Assembly: GCA_016584305.1 (NCBI GenBank)
Contig: JACEEZ010018908.1
Location: 237,434-301,433, forward strand
Source: Chionoecetes opilio
Taxonomy: Eukaryota; Arthropoda; Malacostraca; Decapoda; Majidae
Length of the DNA stretch: 64,000 bases
Direction of reading: 5' to 3'
Positions 37,001 through 49,281 of the stretch are shown here, in pieces. The notes under the pieces are model-generated. The model was not told the DNA's origin. It worked only from the letters and a program-made list of their open reading frames with translations, and searched no databases. Position 1 is the stretch's first letter. Each line of letters opens with the position of its first letter. The translations under genes were made by a program, and so were the position numbers.

Positions 37001-40000
37001 ACCTTATCAAATGCTTTCTTCAAATCCATGGAAGTGCAATCCATCCATCCATCTCTTTCTTGAACCAGACCAATCACTCTGAGTAGAAGCACTGCAGATT
37101 GGAAACACAGGAACTTCCAGCTCTGAATCCAAATTGTCTGTCTGACACAATACTAATTTTCTCCAGATACTCAATGCATCTGTCTCATACTATCTTTTCA
37201 CATAACTTCCCTATTACAGGGAAGTAATTTGGCCCGGATTTAAACCAAGGCCCACAGATAGATTTGTAGCTAGGCACGCTAGCCTCTACACCACACAGGC
37301 GACAATGCGCTGCCTGGGTGCCTGGGCATTGCTATCATTTAATGTTTCTTGATACTCGTCCCTCCCCCATGCTCTGGTTCTTGGTGGAACGTATGCCACG
37401 GGAATATCTATTTTCCTCCTTTTCTAGTTTGAACTTATTCTAACAAATTCTGCTGTTCCTTCCTTCCCCCATGTCCACTTTGAACACTTTCAATTCCTTT
37501 TTAACTGCTATCATAAATCCTCCAACTATATTGCTTCGGTCTCTTTTACACAGGTTATATTTTTGATCTCTCATTTGTATTTCCACCTCTTGCTCAATTT
37601 CTTCTTACCCAACCCAGCACAACACATCTGGTTCCTTGTTGCTCATGATATCACTGAACTTGATGTCTTATCTTGATGATCTCAACCCATCCACATTGGC
37701 ATATACTATATGTGTGTGTATATGTGCCCTTCTCTCTCTCTCCCTCCCTCCTCCTTTCCTTTCCTCTCAATCCTTCCCCCCTCCCCCCGTCTCTCTCGGT
37801 ACATGTAATAAGTTTCTATTAACTTAAAAAGTATTTCCATATATACAGTACAGTACATGAAACATCATATATATGGTCAAAAGGAGGTATTAAGACAAAT
37901 AAAACGTTCTAGGAACGTAATCCTATTAATCCCATTTAATCTTCAGTTAATTATACAACAGATCGCTATACAATTGGGTTTTCATGAAGGTAACGCGATC
38001 ATACAACGAGGGAGCACTGTAGTAGATGCTGCTAGAAGAGGACGGGTAATAGAGGACAACCCCCAGTGACATGGGAGGACAGAGTGCTGGGGCATGTGAG
38101 AGAGAGGAGCGAGAGAAGAATGAAAGTATTACAGCATGCAAGGAGGAAATGCAAGGACAGGAATAAATGGAGACCTTTCTTTCGCGGCCATCCCCTTGGG
38201 GAGCGCCTCTTAGGAACGGGCATCAGATATATATAGATACATACCACACAGATACCTGACAACAACCAATTTTCTTTTTGGAGTTCATATTCAGTGGGGT
38301 AAGTACCCAACGCATGTTTTGCTAATGCGAATTACTTCTAACCCAGCAAAGACAAAATTTCCAGTCAGTCATTAACGCGGTAAATTTTGTGTTCAACGCG
38401 GCCTGAAGCCATGGCTGGAAGATGGTTCTCGAAGACGTCATGACGTCACATCTGCCTGACGCTGCTGCTTCCACCCACTACCACATGCCTCCTCCTCCTC
38501 GCTACCAATGCCGTGTTCGGAACAATAATGTCGCTTCGACGGCGACCTAAGGACGACCCATGGCGCAAGAGGCGTTCTCTGACCCTGCAACAAAAGGGGG
38601 AAGTACTGGTCATGCTATCAGAGGGCCAGGGGGAGGAACAGGGGAACGAAGACAAGCAGCCGGGAGAGGTTACGAGTGCGGGAGTGAGACGGCTACATTC
38701 TCTGGCTGAACAGGTCAAGAACTTTTGGATAGAGGTGGATCTCAAGGTGGAACGTGCCTTTAATGCAGTTGGGGTAATGAATAGCCTCCTCAAGCCATAC
38801 TTTGTACTGTTCAGAGGGTACATTAATAAGACAGCAGGCAAGTTGTGCTGTACAGTGTTCAGGTGCACATATATATATAGGCATTGTTGTCCAAATAAAC
38901 ACATTCACGAGAAACATCTTTGATATAGAAGTCCTCATGTCCCTTAGGTTGGTCAAAGGGTGGAAGTCTGGGATGTCCGGAACCAATTAATAATTTTCCC
39001 CAAATAAACCCATTATTGTAGAGTTTGTAGCCAACGGGTTTTTCTCAAACGCGGCTAGTTTACGGTACCAATTACCCACGTCAGGTGCCTACCCCACTGT
39101 GCTATCAAGGTTTATGTACCCATTATTTGATGTGATTTGATCAATAATTACCCTCTGTGAAAAAAAGGCATAAAAGTCTGGAGCTATTTTGGACAGTGAC
39201 ACAATTGCTGCAACATTTTCAGTTTATTCATCCTTGCACCTCCTTGGAACTTACAAGGGGATTACTTTTCTCACTGATCTGGAAGAGGATCCTCAAGAGA
39301 GATTTGCAGCAGACTCATTTATTTTGCCTCTCATTATGATAAACACAAAAATCCATGTTACTACCTGGGTCAAGGGATCAAACAAGTTCAAAGTGAAGCT
39401 GACCCGACAAAGTGACCTGACCTGACATCACAGAAAGATAGAAGTGCCATCAAGGTACACACACGAACCTTTAATTGCATTAGAAAAAGAAAAAAAACTA
39501 ATGTGGCTGACATTAGTGAAACATTGAGGAAAAGATTGTCAAAAAAGTTATTCTGCCGTAGATAACAGTTAGGTCGGCAGGACAACTTTTTTTTCTGTTT
39601 ACAGACGTGTGGCGGCGTTAATACTTACATTTCTACATCCATGATTTCAGGAAAGTTAGAAGGGGCTATCTGGAGAGTCTGTGTCATTTTGTGTCTTCAT
39701 CTGTGTCATATTATGGCTATAAATTAACAAATTACAAAAATATCTACAAAGTGGCTACCAACAGTAGAGTCGCCATCTAGTGTTTATTTACTGAGTGTCG
39801 TACCGCTGTTTTCGTCGCCCGAAAAAAAAATGCGTAGCGAAATTTGAAACCGTCTATACTTGCAGATACAAAGCATAAAACAATGCTGAAACAGGGTAGA
39901 TTATACAGTCATGATATAAACTACTGTGTAACATCTTCAGTGGCACATAAAAATCAGTAGTGATGCTATAATTCGTAATATATGGCGGCTGGCGACATCA

Positions 40001-42304
40001 CTGCAGGTGGCGACTTTACTGTTATCTACGGTAGTTGTTGCCTTAAAAACTATAATTCTCTTTAAATAAATATTTCTACAAACTGAAAATATAGTATGTT
40101 ATGTCATCTGTGGGTATAGGGTAAGCATCTAGTGACAATTTTGCCATTCTATAAGTAAACTTGCTTTGTTGATAAAAAAATAAAAATAAAATAATAGATA
40201 ACAGGTTTCATAAAATATTCTTTCCTTGAAAAAATTAGGCGCTCATAAAAATTTCCGAATCATCCATCTGAAGTTCTTTTTTCCAGTACATTATGCTTGA
40301 TTTACAAATTTAAGTATTTAAGTATTTTTAAGCCACTCCCGGGGGTCACCACGCTCGAGTCCCCATCCAGGCTCCTTTCCCATACCAAGCAGCTCTCGGC
40401 AAAAAACATCAACTTGCCCCAACCACGAGCCTTGTGGGCGCCCCCTTGGCCTCCTCCACGCCGGATTGTCTCTTACAGATACAACCCGATGGGAAGGGTC
40501 GGTTTCAGTGTAGGGTGCCACATGCCCATATGGCCGAAGTTGGTGCTGATGACTTTGCAGGTAATAGGCCTCGATTCAGTCTCACGGTGCAATCGCTGAT
40601 TTGACACGTAATCATCCCAGCGATACCCCCATGACTCTGCGAAGACACTTATTACCAAAGGCATCGATTCGTCTCTTCAAATCGCTATTTAGTGTCCATG
40701 TCTCACAACAATAGAATAAGACAGGGATCACAAACGACTTGAAGATCCGGATCTTTGTCCTCCTGCACAGGTACCGACAACACCAAATACTCGTGCTGAG
40801 CGAGTCCATAGCAGCGTGGGCTATGCCAATCCACCGTAAGACTTCTTGACGTGACCCGCCGTCATTATGGACTGCGCTACCAAGGTATGTAAAACTTTCC
40901 AAGATCTCAATGTCCTCGCCGCACGCATGAACAGACTGTACCGTTTCATCTAGAAAGCCTCCAAACACCTGGACCTTGGTCTTAAGCCAGGAGACCTCAA
41001 GTCCCAAAGGCTTTGCCTCCTCGTGCAGCGCCTCGAGAGCCATCACCAGGACCTCCAGCGACTCAGCAAAGATGACTGCATCATCGGCAAAAACAAGATC
41101 AGTGATTTTGGTGTTGCTGAGGGATGCTCCACAATCACTTTGATCTACAACTTTGCCCAATACCCAGTCCATACAAGTGTTGAAAAGTGATGGGGCAAGG
41201 ACGCACCCTTGCCTCACTCCTGTATTAACAGGAAAGAAGATGGATACACCTCCCCCACACTTCACAGCACTCTCAGTCCCAGAGTACAAACCAGTACAGA
41301 GTACAGAATAACACAGACAGTGAAACAATAAATGCTAAGAGTATTCATGATTTTAAAGCTATGATTGACTAATTGAGACATGGAGATGGGACCCCACGAG
41401 TGTAACTAATTTCCTATATATCACAATAAGGTAAGTACATATACACACACACAGTGTAGATAAAGGAGCACCCATGGGATATAAGTTTGACACTTGCAAA
41501 TGCTGGGATGTGTTCAAATGGGATACACAGCTACGTACCATGTTTTCCTAATAATGCTGGTTCCATTCTGAGCTTTATGTTGCCCATAATCTTGGTCAGC
41601 AACTGTTGAGATAAAAATTTAACAAATTAATAGACAGGAAAACCCATTTTGTTTTATATCCTAATTCAAACAAGGGATGTAAAAATAAAGAGCAGATCTT
41701 ATTATGAACCACACTCAACTCCGAAGCACAGAAACCAGCAAAACAAGAGCTGTCAATCATGCAGCAAAATTCAGTTGGAGTGCTCATGAAATTCCTATCA
41801 TGATATATGAATGAAGGGGAATAAGATATTGATGGAAATAAAAAAGAAAGACTGTTGGAAGAAGAGTTTAGAAAGATAATGAATGATGAATGACAGAGGC
41901 TTAGGGTGGAAAGATTTCACACACATTCTCCATATGGAGGACATACAGTAAAACCTCTCATATTCGGACTAATTGGGCCAAGGAGTGGTCCGAGTAATGC
42001 AAGGATCCGAATAATGGGATTATATATGGGGGGATATGTGAAAAAAAAAAGAAAAAAAAAGTAAAGTATAGGTGAATAAATTGCTAGGAAATTTCGACCC
42101 CTAAAAAAAAAAAAAAAAGTATAGGTGAATATATAGCTAGGAAATTTCGACCCCTATAAAAAAAATAGAAAAAAAAAAGAAAAAAAGTATACGTAGGTGA
42201 ATATATAGCTAGGAAATTTCGACCCCTAAAAAAAATAAAAAAAAAAAAATAAAGTATAGGTGAATGACAGAGTACAGTAGAAAATAGCTAGGAAATTTCG
42301 ACCC

Positions 42305-42372
<68 letters not shown>

Positions 42373-45300
42373 TTCTGAGGCAGTGTGGTCATGTACATAG
42401 AATAGTGTTGAGGAGAAAATGTATGGCCAATAAGGAATTCTGATGAAAGAACACAAAAGCAAAAGGCATAAGTGCGTAGTATGATAGGAAGTATTATGAC
42501 AAAAAGGACCAAGACAGCAGGAAGATAAGATTAGGATCACATGACTGGGTAAGAGAGAAAATAAAGAAGCGTACATATTGGTGAAAATCAGGCTAAGGTC
42601 AGAAATTTTGCAAGACTGAATACACGCCAAGAGAAGTAAATGTCAACAAAGTGGATGGCAATACTCACATTTTTCTTGTGAATGAGATCCTCTTTACTTG
42701 GCTGTGACTTGTCTCCTGCACTTTCAATTTTGTTTTTAGTGATAAAATGAAGTGCAGAACTAATCTTGAACATCATGTCAAGTGCCGCCTTGGCGTCCTC
42801 CTGATTGCGGATGTCAAATTCTAGAAGAGGCATAGAAAAGCAGAAATAAGTATCTTTGACCACTCACTATGTGTTGTTCGAGTCCACCAAGTTCGTCCTG
42901 GCGTGGTGGCGCTTTGTATAGTCAATAACCTTGTAGTTGGTACTTGCAAAATGTCTAGATAGGATCAAAGTATCTTATCTTATCACTATGTGTTATGACA
43001 AGGAAAAAAAAAGAGGCAGATATATACTATTGAGAATTGACAAGTACGTTTTTCTTAACCCCTTGAGACCCAGAACGTAATTTCCATTGTAATTTGGGTA
43101 CCATTAGACGATTTTTAGTGAATATCAGCCATATTTTATAGATATGACCTGTTTAGTATCCTCGTTCACTAACTAATTTGGTATATTAAGCTACTTTTCG
43201 TTATTTTATGGCTAACAAACAGTCTTATGTGGCAAAAGAAAGATCTGGGCGTGAAGGGGTTAATGTGAAACTACTTCTTCATCTTGTAATATCTGAAAGA
43301 TGTTACTACTCACCCGGTGAATTACTTGTCTTGACTATAAAATTGAACTGAATCATAAGTTCCTCCAGGTCATAATTTTGTGTGTACTGGTCCTGCATCA
43401 TGACCACCTCGCGGGTCTCAGGGGGTCCCACTGCCGCTGCCTGCTGGCCATCATCTGCAAAAATATTTCATAGGCTATTTGTTGAAAAATGCATTTGTGG
43501 TTACCTGGCAATTTGGAATTTACAAGCAGGGGAGAGGCAGGTTGCATCGAGGGTAGGTTGCATCATTGCCTCTAACTCGCATGTTATCACACGTACATCG
43601 TCTTAATACTACTACTACTACTACAACTACAACTATAATAATAATAAAAAAAGTTAATGCGAGTTAGAGGCAATGATGCAACCTACCCTCGATGCAACCT
43701 GCCCCGCTCTCCCCTACTTGACATAGCTGAGGGTGAATATCAACAAAAGTAAGGGGATTATTTTTGAAAGGAGTAGAAATGAGGTTGTAGACTTCACGTG
43801 GAGTGTTCATATGGAGTAAGAGTTGAGTATCCAAAGGTGTGTCAAATTAGGCTGAATAGGAAAAGATTGGAAGAAGTTCAGGAATTTATGTACAGTAAAA
43901 CCTCTCGTATTCGGACCCTCATTATTCGGACTTTGACATTATTCGGACCTTTCCTTTTTTTTTAGGGGTCTAAATTTCCTAGCTATATATACTAATTTTT
44001 TTTTTTTTTTTTTTAAGGGTCGAAATTTTCTAGCTATATACACCTAGATTTTTTTTTTTTTTTTTTTTTTTTTAGGGGTCGAAATTTCCTAGCTATATAT
44101 ACATCTAGAATTTTTTTTTCCTTTCTTTTTTAGGGGTCGAAATTTCTTAGCAATATATACAACTAATATATATTTTATATATTTATATATATATATTTTT
44201 TTTTTTTTTTTTTTTTTTTTACATCCCCCCCCATTATTCGGATCCTTGCATTACTCGGACCACTCCTTGGCCCAATCAGTCCGAATATGAGAGGTTTTAC
44301 TGTATCATGTTTTGATTTTGTGCAAGCCTGGCAGCAATGAAGGTGAGACAAGAGAAAGAGTGCTACAAGTGAGTTAAATGATTGGATCGCTAGGACATAA
44401 TTATGATGAAAGGAAAGACATCGTGAAAGAAAAATGTTTACAAAATCAACTATTCTAGAACAGAAGTCAATGTTCTAAATGATTTATGTGTAATCAGTGT
44501 GAGTTCAATTTAGTTCCAGGTTGAAGTTCAAATTGGCATCCAAAGACTGGCAACACCAAAATTTCGGACTGGTTTCCGGATTTTCCCGAGGCAGAACACT
44601 CCAAAACAGGGGTTTGGCAGGTCGGCCGTAGTAGCACCAAGCTAGGCCGGCTGTGGTTTCTCCGCCGATTTGTTGTGTTATGTTCAGGGGTTGAAAACTG
44701 TAAGTTTGTAACCTGTTATTGTGTATTCTACAGGTCTGTTATTAGAATTATCTCCCAAACGTCCAAACGTGATTTTCATGCTTTTTTCCCTTAAAATATC
44801 AGTTTAAAAGTCGGAAAATTCCATTACTCGGCTCGGCGCTGGTCCCAAGGTTGCTGAGTTTGGGAACTTCAACCTGTAGTTATATTTTGCTTCCAGTATA
44901 TGTATTAGGATGAAAATTGATAAAGCCATGATAACATACAAAAGATTTACATACCTGTGTTCATTTCATTATCTCTTGGAGGAGATTGGTTTCGGAACAT
45001 GGAGAGGGGAGATTTTGAGGATCTGTCTGGACTGGAAGTAGATGAAGGTTTGCTGCTGAAGGGGGACTGTGAGGTTCCTGCTGATGCCCTGATGAACAAA
45101 GGGAAAAAACAATGTACATGAAACCTTCAATGGACAAACTACAAAACAAAACAAAAAAATGTAGAAAAATAAACCAACACAAGATAGATAGGGAAATTAT
45201 GTAAAAGTATTGAGATGGAAGAAGACAGGTTGGAAATGTTATGCAAAATGTGTACCTACATTCATACTATCTTCCAGGTTTTTCTTATAGTACATCTAGT

Positions 45301-48300
45301 CTTGTTACATACATGCAGAGTGACATTGTCGGCAGATGCAAAAACTGAAAATGTAACAATTAAAAAAATTACCCGATCAAAGACCAAATAATATATATAA
45401 TGTGTATCATTGCATCAAGCATGAAGGAGCTGATGCGCCTGAGTTATTAAGACACTTATGTACAAGTCTAAAACGCATTCCTATTAATCCCATTGAATCT
45501 TAAGTTCATTATACAATAGATCGCTATACAATTGGGTTTTCAGGAACGTAATGCGATTATATAATGAGGGAACACTGTATTAGATGTTACTAGAAGAGCC
45601 CGGGTAATAGAGGACAACCCCCAGTGACATGGGAGGACAGAGTGCTGGGGCATGTGAGAGAGAGGAGAGAGAGAAGAATGAAAGTATTCGAGCATGCAAG
45701 GAGGAAATGCAAGGACAGGGATAAATGGAGAACATTCTTTTGCAGCCATCCTCTTGGGGGCTCTTAGGAACGGACATCAGAGATAGATAGACACCACACT
45801 TACAGATACCAGACAACAACCAATTTTCTTTTGGGAGCTCATATACTATCAAGGTTTATGTATCAATTATTATATTTCATTTGATCAACAATTACCCTCC
45901 GTGAAAAAAAAGACATAAAAGGCTGGAGCTATTTTGAAGTGACACAATTGCTGAAACATTTTGAGTTTTTAGTTTTTTCATCCTTGCACCTCCTTAGAAC
46001 TTACAAGGGGCTTTTTTTCTCACTGATCTGGAGAACCCTCAAAAGGAGCATCCAGCAAAGTCTTTGAATAAAATCAGGGATACTATGAAAATAATGTCTT
46101 TACGACAGTCACTATTTTGCCGGACGCTTCCCCCAAGAGAGATTTGTAGCAGGCAAATTTATCTAACCAGTTACTCTATGCTTCAAGACTCGCCCCTAAC
46201 GTGATTCAAGTCTAACGAGGATCCACACCATAAATTAATTAACCGCGTTAGGAGCGGCCCGGCCCTGCTGTACTGTACTCCTTTGTCTCATGCCATAGAA
46301 ACCTACCTCTGTGCCTCCAACCTCTTCTTCGATGATGATCCTGAAGGGTTGCATCTTTCCCACTTCAAGGGATATAACCACTTCTCTGAAACAAATATAT
46401 CATCACATTACTCATTTTTTCTTATCAATCAATAAACGAAAGGTCTGAAGATACACAGCACATATTTCATCTGATACTATGTAATTATCATCCCACTGAG
46501 AAATGTAGTCAACTTACATATCTTGAAACTCCTTAAAATATTCCTTAACCTGCATTAAACTGTACTATATCTGATGCCCATTCCCTCCGAAGAAATGTCT
46601 ATCTTAGAGTGATCATAAAAGAAAACACCTCAACTATCACTCATGGCAAATAATATGTTATATAATGACAAAATCATTTTTGTCTTTGTGAAATGCTAAT
46701 GGCATTGGAAAGAAAAGAGTTCCATAAACTGAGTCATTTCAATTAACCCCTTCACGCCCAATCTTTCCTTTGCTATATAAAATCGTCTGTAGTTAGATAT
46801 AAAATTACGAAATGTAACTGAGTATACCAAATCACCTAGTGGACAAGGATACTAAACACGTCATATCTATAAAATATTGCTTATGTTGATTAAAATTGTC
46901 TAATGCTACCCAAATTACAATGGAAATTACGTTCTGGGTCTCAAGGGGTTAACACAACAGACAGACATCAAACAGCTGAACAGAAGAGATAGACAAGGAA
47001 ATGATGCACTCTATTGTCGAGGACAACAAATCAAATTTCTGTTTTTAAGTCTGTTTTTGTTATTGAAGTACTGCATGTACTTCTGGAGAAAACAGAATCT
47101 GCTTCTAACCATCCCTTCTCATGACGCCAAAATCATATCATTATCTTAAATCATGTTTTGAATAGGCCAAGGGAATCAGATACCTAGAGACAAAGCATAA
47201 CTAAAGAATACAAATGATAGTTAAATGTATCTTACCTTTGTATGTTTTGATAGCAGACACAGGTATGCCTTCTTTCTTGATCAAAGATTCACGGATAAAC
47301 TCTCTCTCCTTTGCTGTTAAAATCGAATTCTTAAGCACCACATGTAATTTCTGAAAGTGATGGCAGACAGTAAATAACACATAAGGCTCACCCCCATCAT
47401 TGGTCCCTTCCAAGGGCGTAGCCAGGAAAAATATTGGGGGAGCCACGTCCAATGATGTGAGGGGTGGTGCCTTATCAGCTGGGGTCTGGAGGCGCTGTAG
47501 CCACAGAGATGTTTTGAAGATATGTTAATGGGGGCTATTGAGCCCTATGGGGCATTTATTGGTTTTTGCATGATTTCATTAAAAATTGATGAAATATAAC
47601 ATACACTCTAAGCAAATGTGTTGATGGGGGGGGCCATGCTCATGCCCTCTGGCTACGCCCTTGGTACCTTCCAATATTGAGAAGAGTAAGCATGTGGTGG
47701 TATTACCTGACCACTGAAGGAGACTAGGCAGGACACAGGATGGTTGTCATAATAGTAAACCAGGCTCATGAATGAATAGATGTTATGGTTAGTCAGCAAG
47801 TAACTGTTGCTTAATGGTTGATGAGACAGCATGAAAACATCACACATGTGATTATCTTCATCTTCAATATAGTTCACAACACTAATGATGACATTTTAAA
47901 ATTGAGTGGATTTATGCCACACGTGCCATTATCCATAACATACCTCAGAGAGACAACGATACATCCAGAAGGAATGCCAACCATCAAAACATTCTTACAA
48001 CCAAACTGGGATACCCTCCAACTAACCTTGGACGTCCCTAATCTGGGTTTACCTATATCAGTGTTCATGTATGCTGCCACTCACTGCTTACCCTTCATAA
48101 TTCCTGATAGTCTCTTACAGGCTAGTCAGTAGAACACCATGGGTCTTCACCACACGGTAAAGCACAAAGAAGTACCCAAAACATGCAGGATAGCCAGGAA
48201 TCATTGTGGAAGCAAAATATGAAAAGAAAACCTAAAATGGCTGTATGCTGCAAAAAATCAGCCAAGTTATAAAAATTATGATTCAGTTGGAAAGATCCTA

Positions 48301-49206
48301 TTTGCATATTCTGACAAAATGGACCATTACTGGATATCAATGTTTTTGGATAAACATAAACTAGTTAATATGTTATCGGAAGTAGTCATACAAATTGAGA
48401 GTTCGATGTCTTACGATATATTTTTCTGTGTGTCTGCTTCCAATGAGATGCTTGTAGATTGACTCCAGCTTGCCATGGGCGCCACAAAGATTACACTTGT
48501 AGTACCTCTTGTGTCCCGGCACCTTCACGTATTCCTCAACCATCTGTAAACCTGTAAAGGAAATAATAAAGCCAACAAAATGTTACCAAAACTATAGCAA
48601 AGAAAATGACAATGAATGAATGGCTCACTGATACATCTATTTGCATATTCAATAGTCCTTTATCTTTAAATAAAGGGCAATAACTAGGACTATAAAGGAC
48701 ACCTTTATAGTCCTAGTTAGGAGGTTCTATTTTATCTTCATTCAGTCAGGACTTACCAACTGGCTTCACAGGGCTGGTCATAAGCATGGATTGTAGGCTG
48801 TCGGGATCGTCATGTGACTTGTCTCTGTGTTGGTATTTCACGTGTTGGCGGGGTGATGCTTCTCTACTTTCTCTGCACTTTCTATCTAGATTCTGATAGA
48901 AGAGTGATTTAGTGGTGGTAAATAAACCAAAGAGGAGTGATAAGCTTTTTTATGCTTATATGATGTATATATCTTATATCCATATATTCCATATATAAGA
49001 TGTTATATGCTTATGAATTATAAAAAATAATTAAATAGCTAAATGAATATAAAGAAAGATGTGGTGATCCACACTTGGCACTCTATTATGTTGTTTCAGT
49101 AACTGCAGATGATCAATTAACATTTTCAACTACTGATTTCTTATACTCACCAACCTTGTGCTGAAGTGAATTCATGCCTGGTGTTTCACAACAATAATGT
49201 GCGCAA

Positions 49207-49243
<37 letters not shown>

Positions 49244-49246
49244 AAC

Positions 49247-49281
<35 letters not shown>

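Larger units (their letters stand above)
35850..37730 (-). mobile_element. CR1-like LINE remnant, minus strand, with nested insertions
   Basis: Reading leftwards on the minus strand: an AP-endonuclease-like part at about 37720-37330 (YANVDGLRSS, EPDVLCWVG, MGEGR), RT at about 37230-36700 (LKKAFDKVPHKLMLW, then FLIYVNDMA), and the C-terminal region at about 36270-35990 (SLVSTHEERYKKIKRIQRVA, LGLPSLEERRKRVDL). All are broken by stops and frameshifts. A tRNA-like piece splits endonuclease from RT, and a SINE, a pogo-like piece and a hAT end split RT from the C-terminus. Confidence 0.75.

Noticed and set aside
37880..38291. Coding gene from the RRKCKDRNKWRPFFRGHPLG frame
   Set aside because: The same sequence is repeated at 45580-45850 with frame damage, so it is a repeat remnant.
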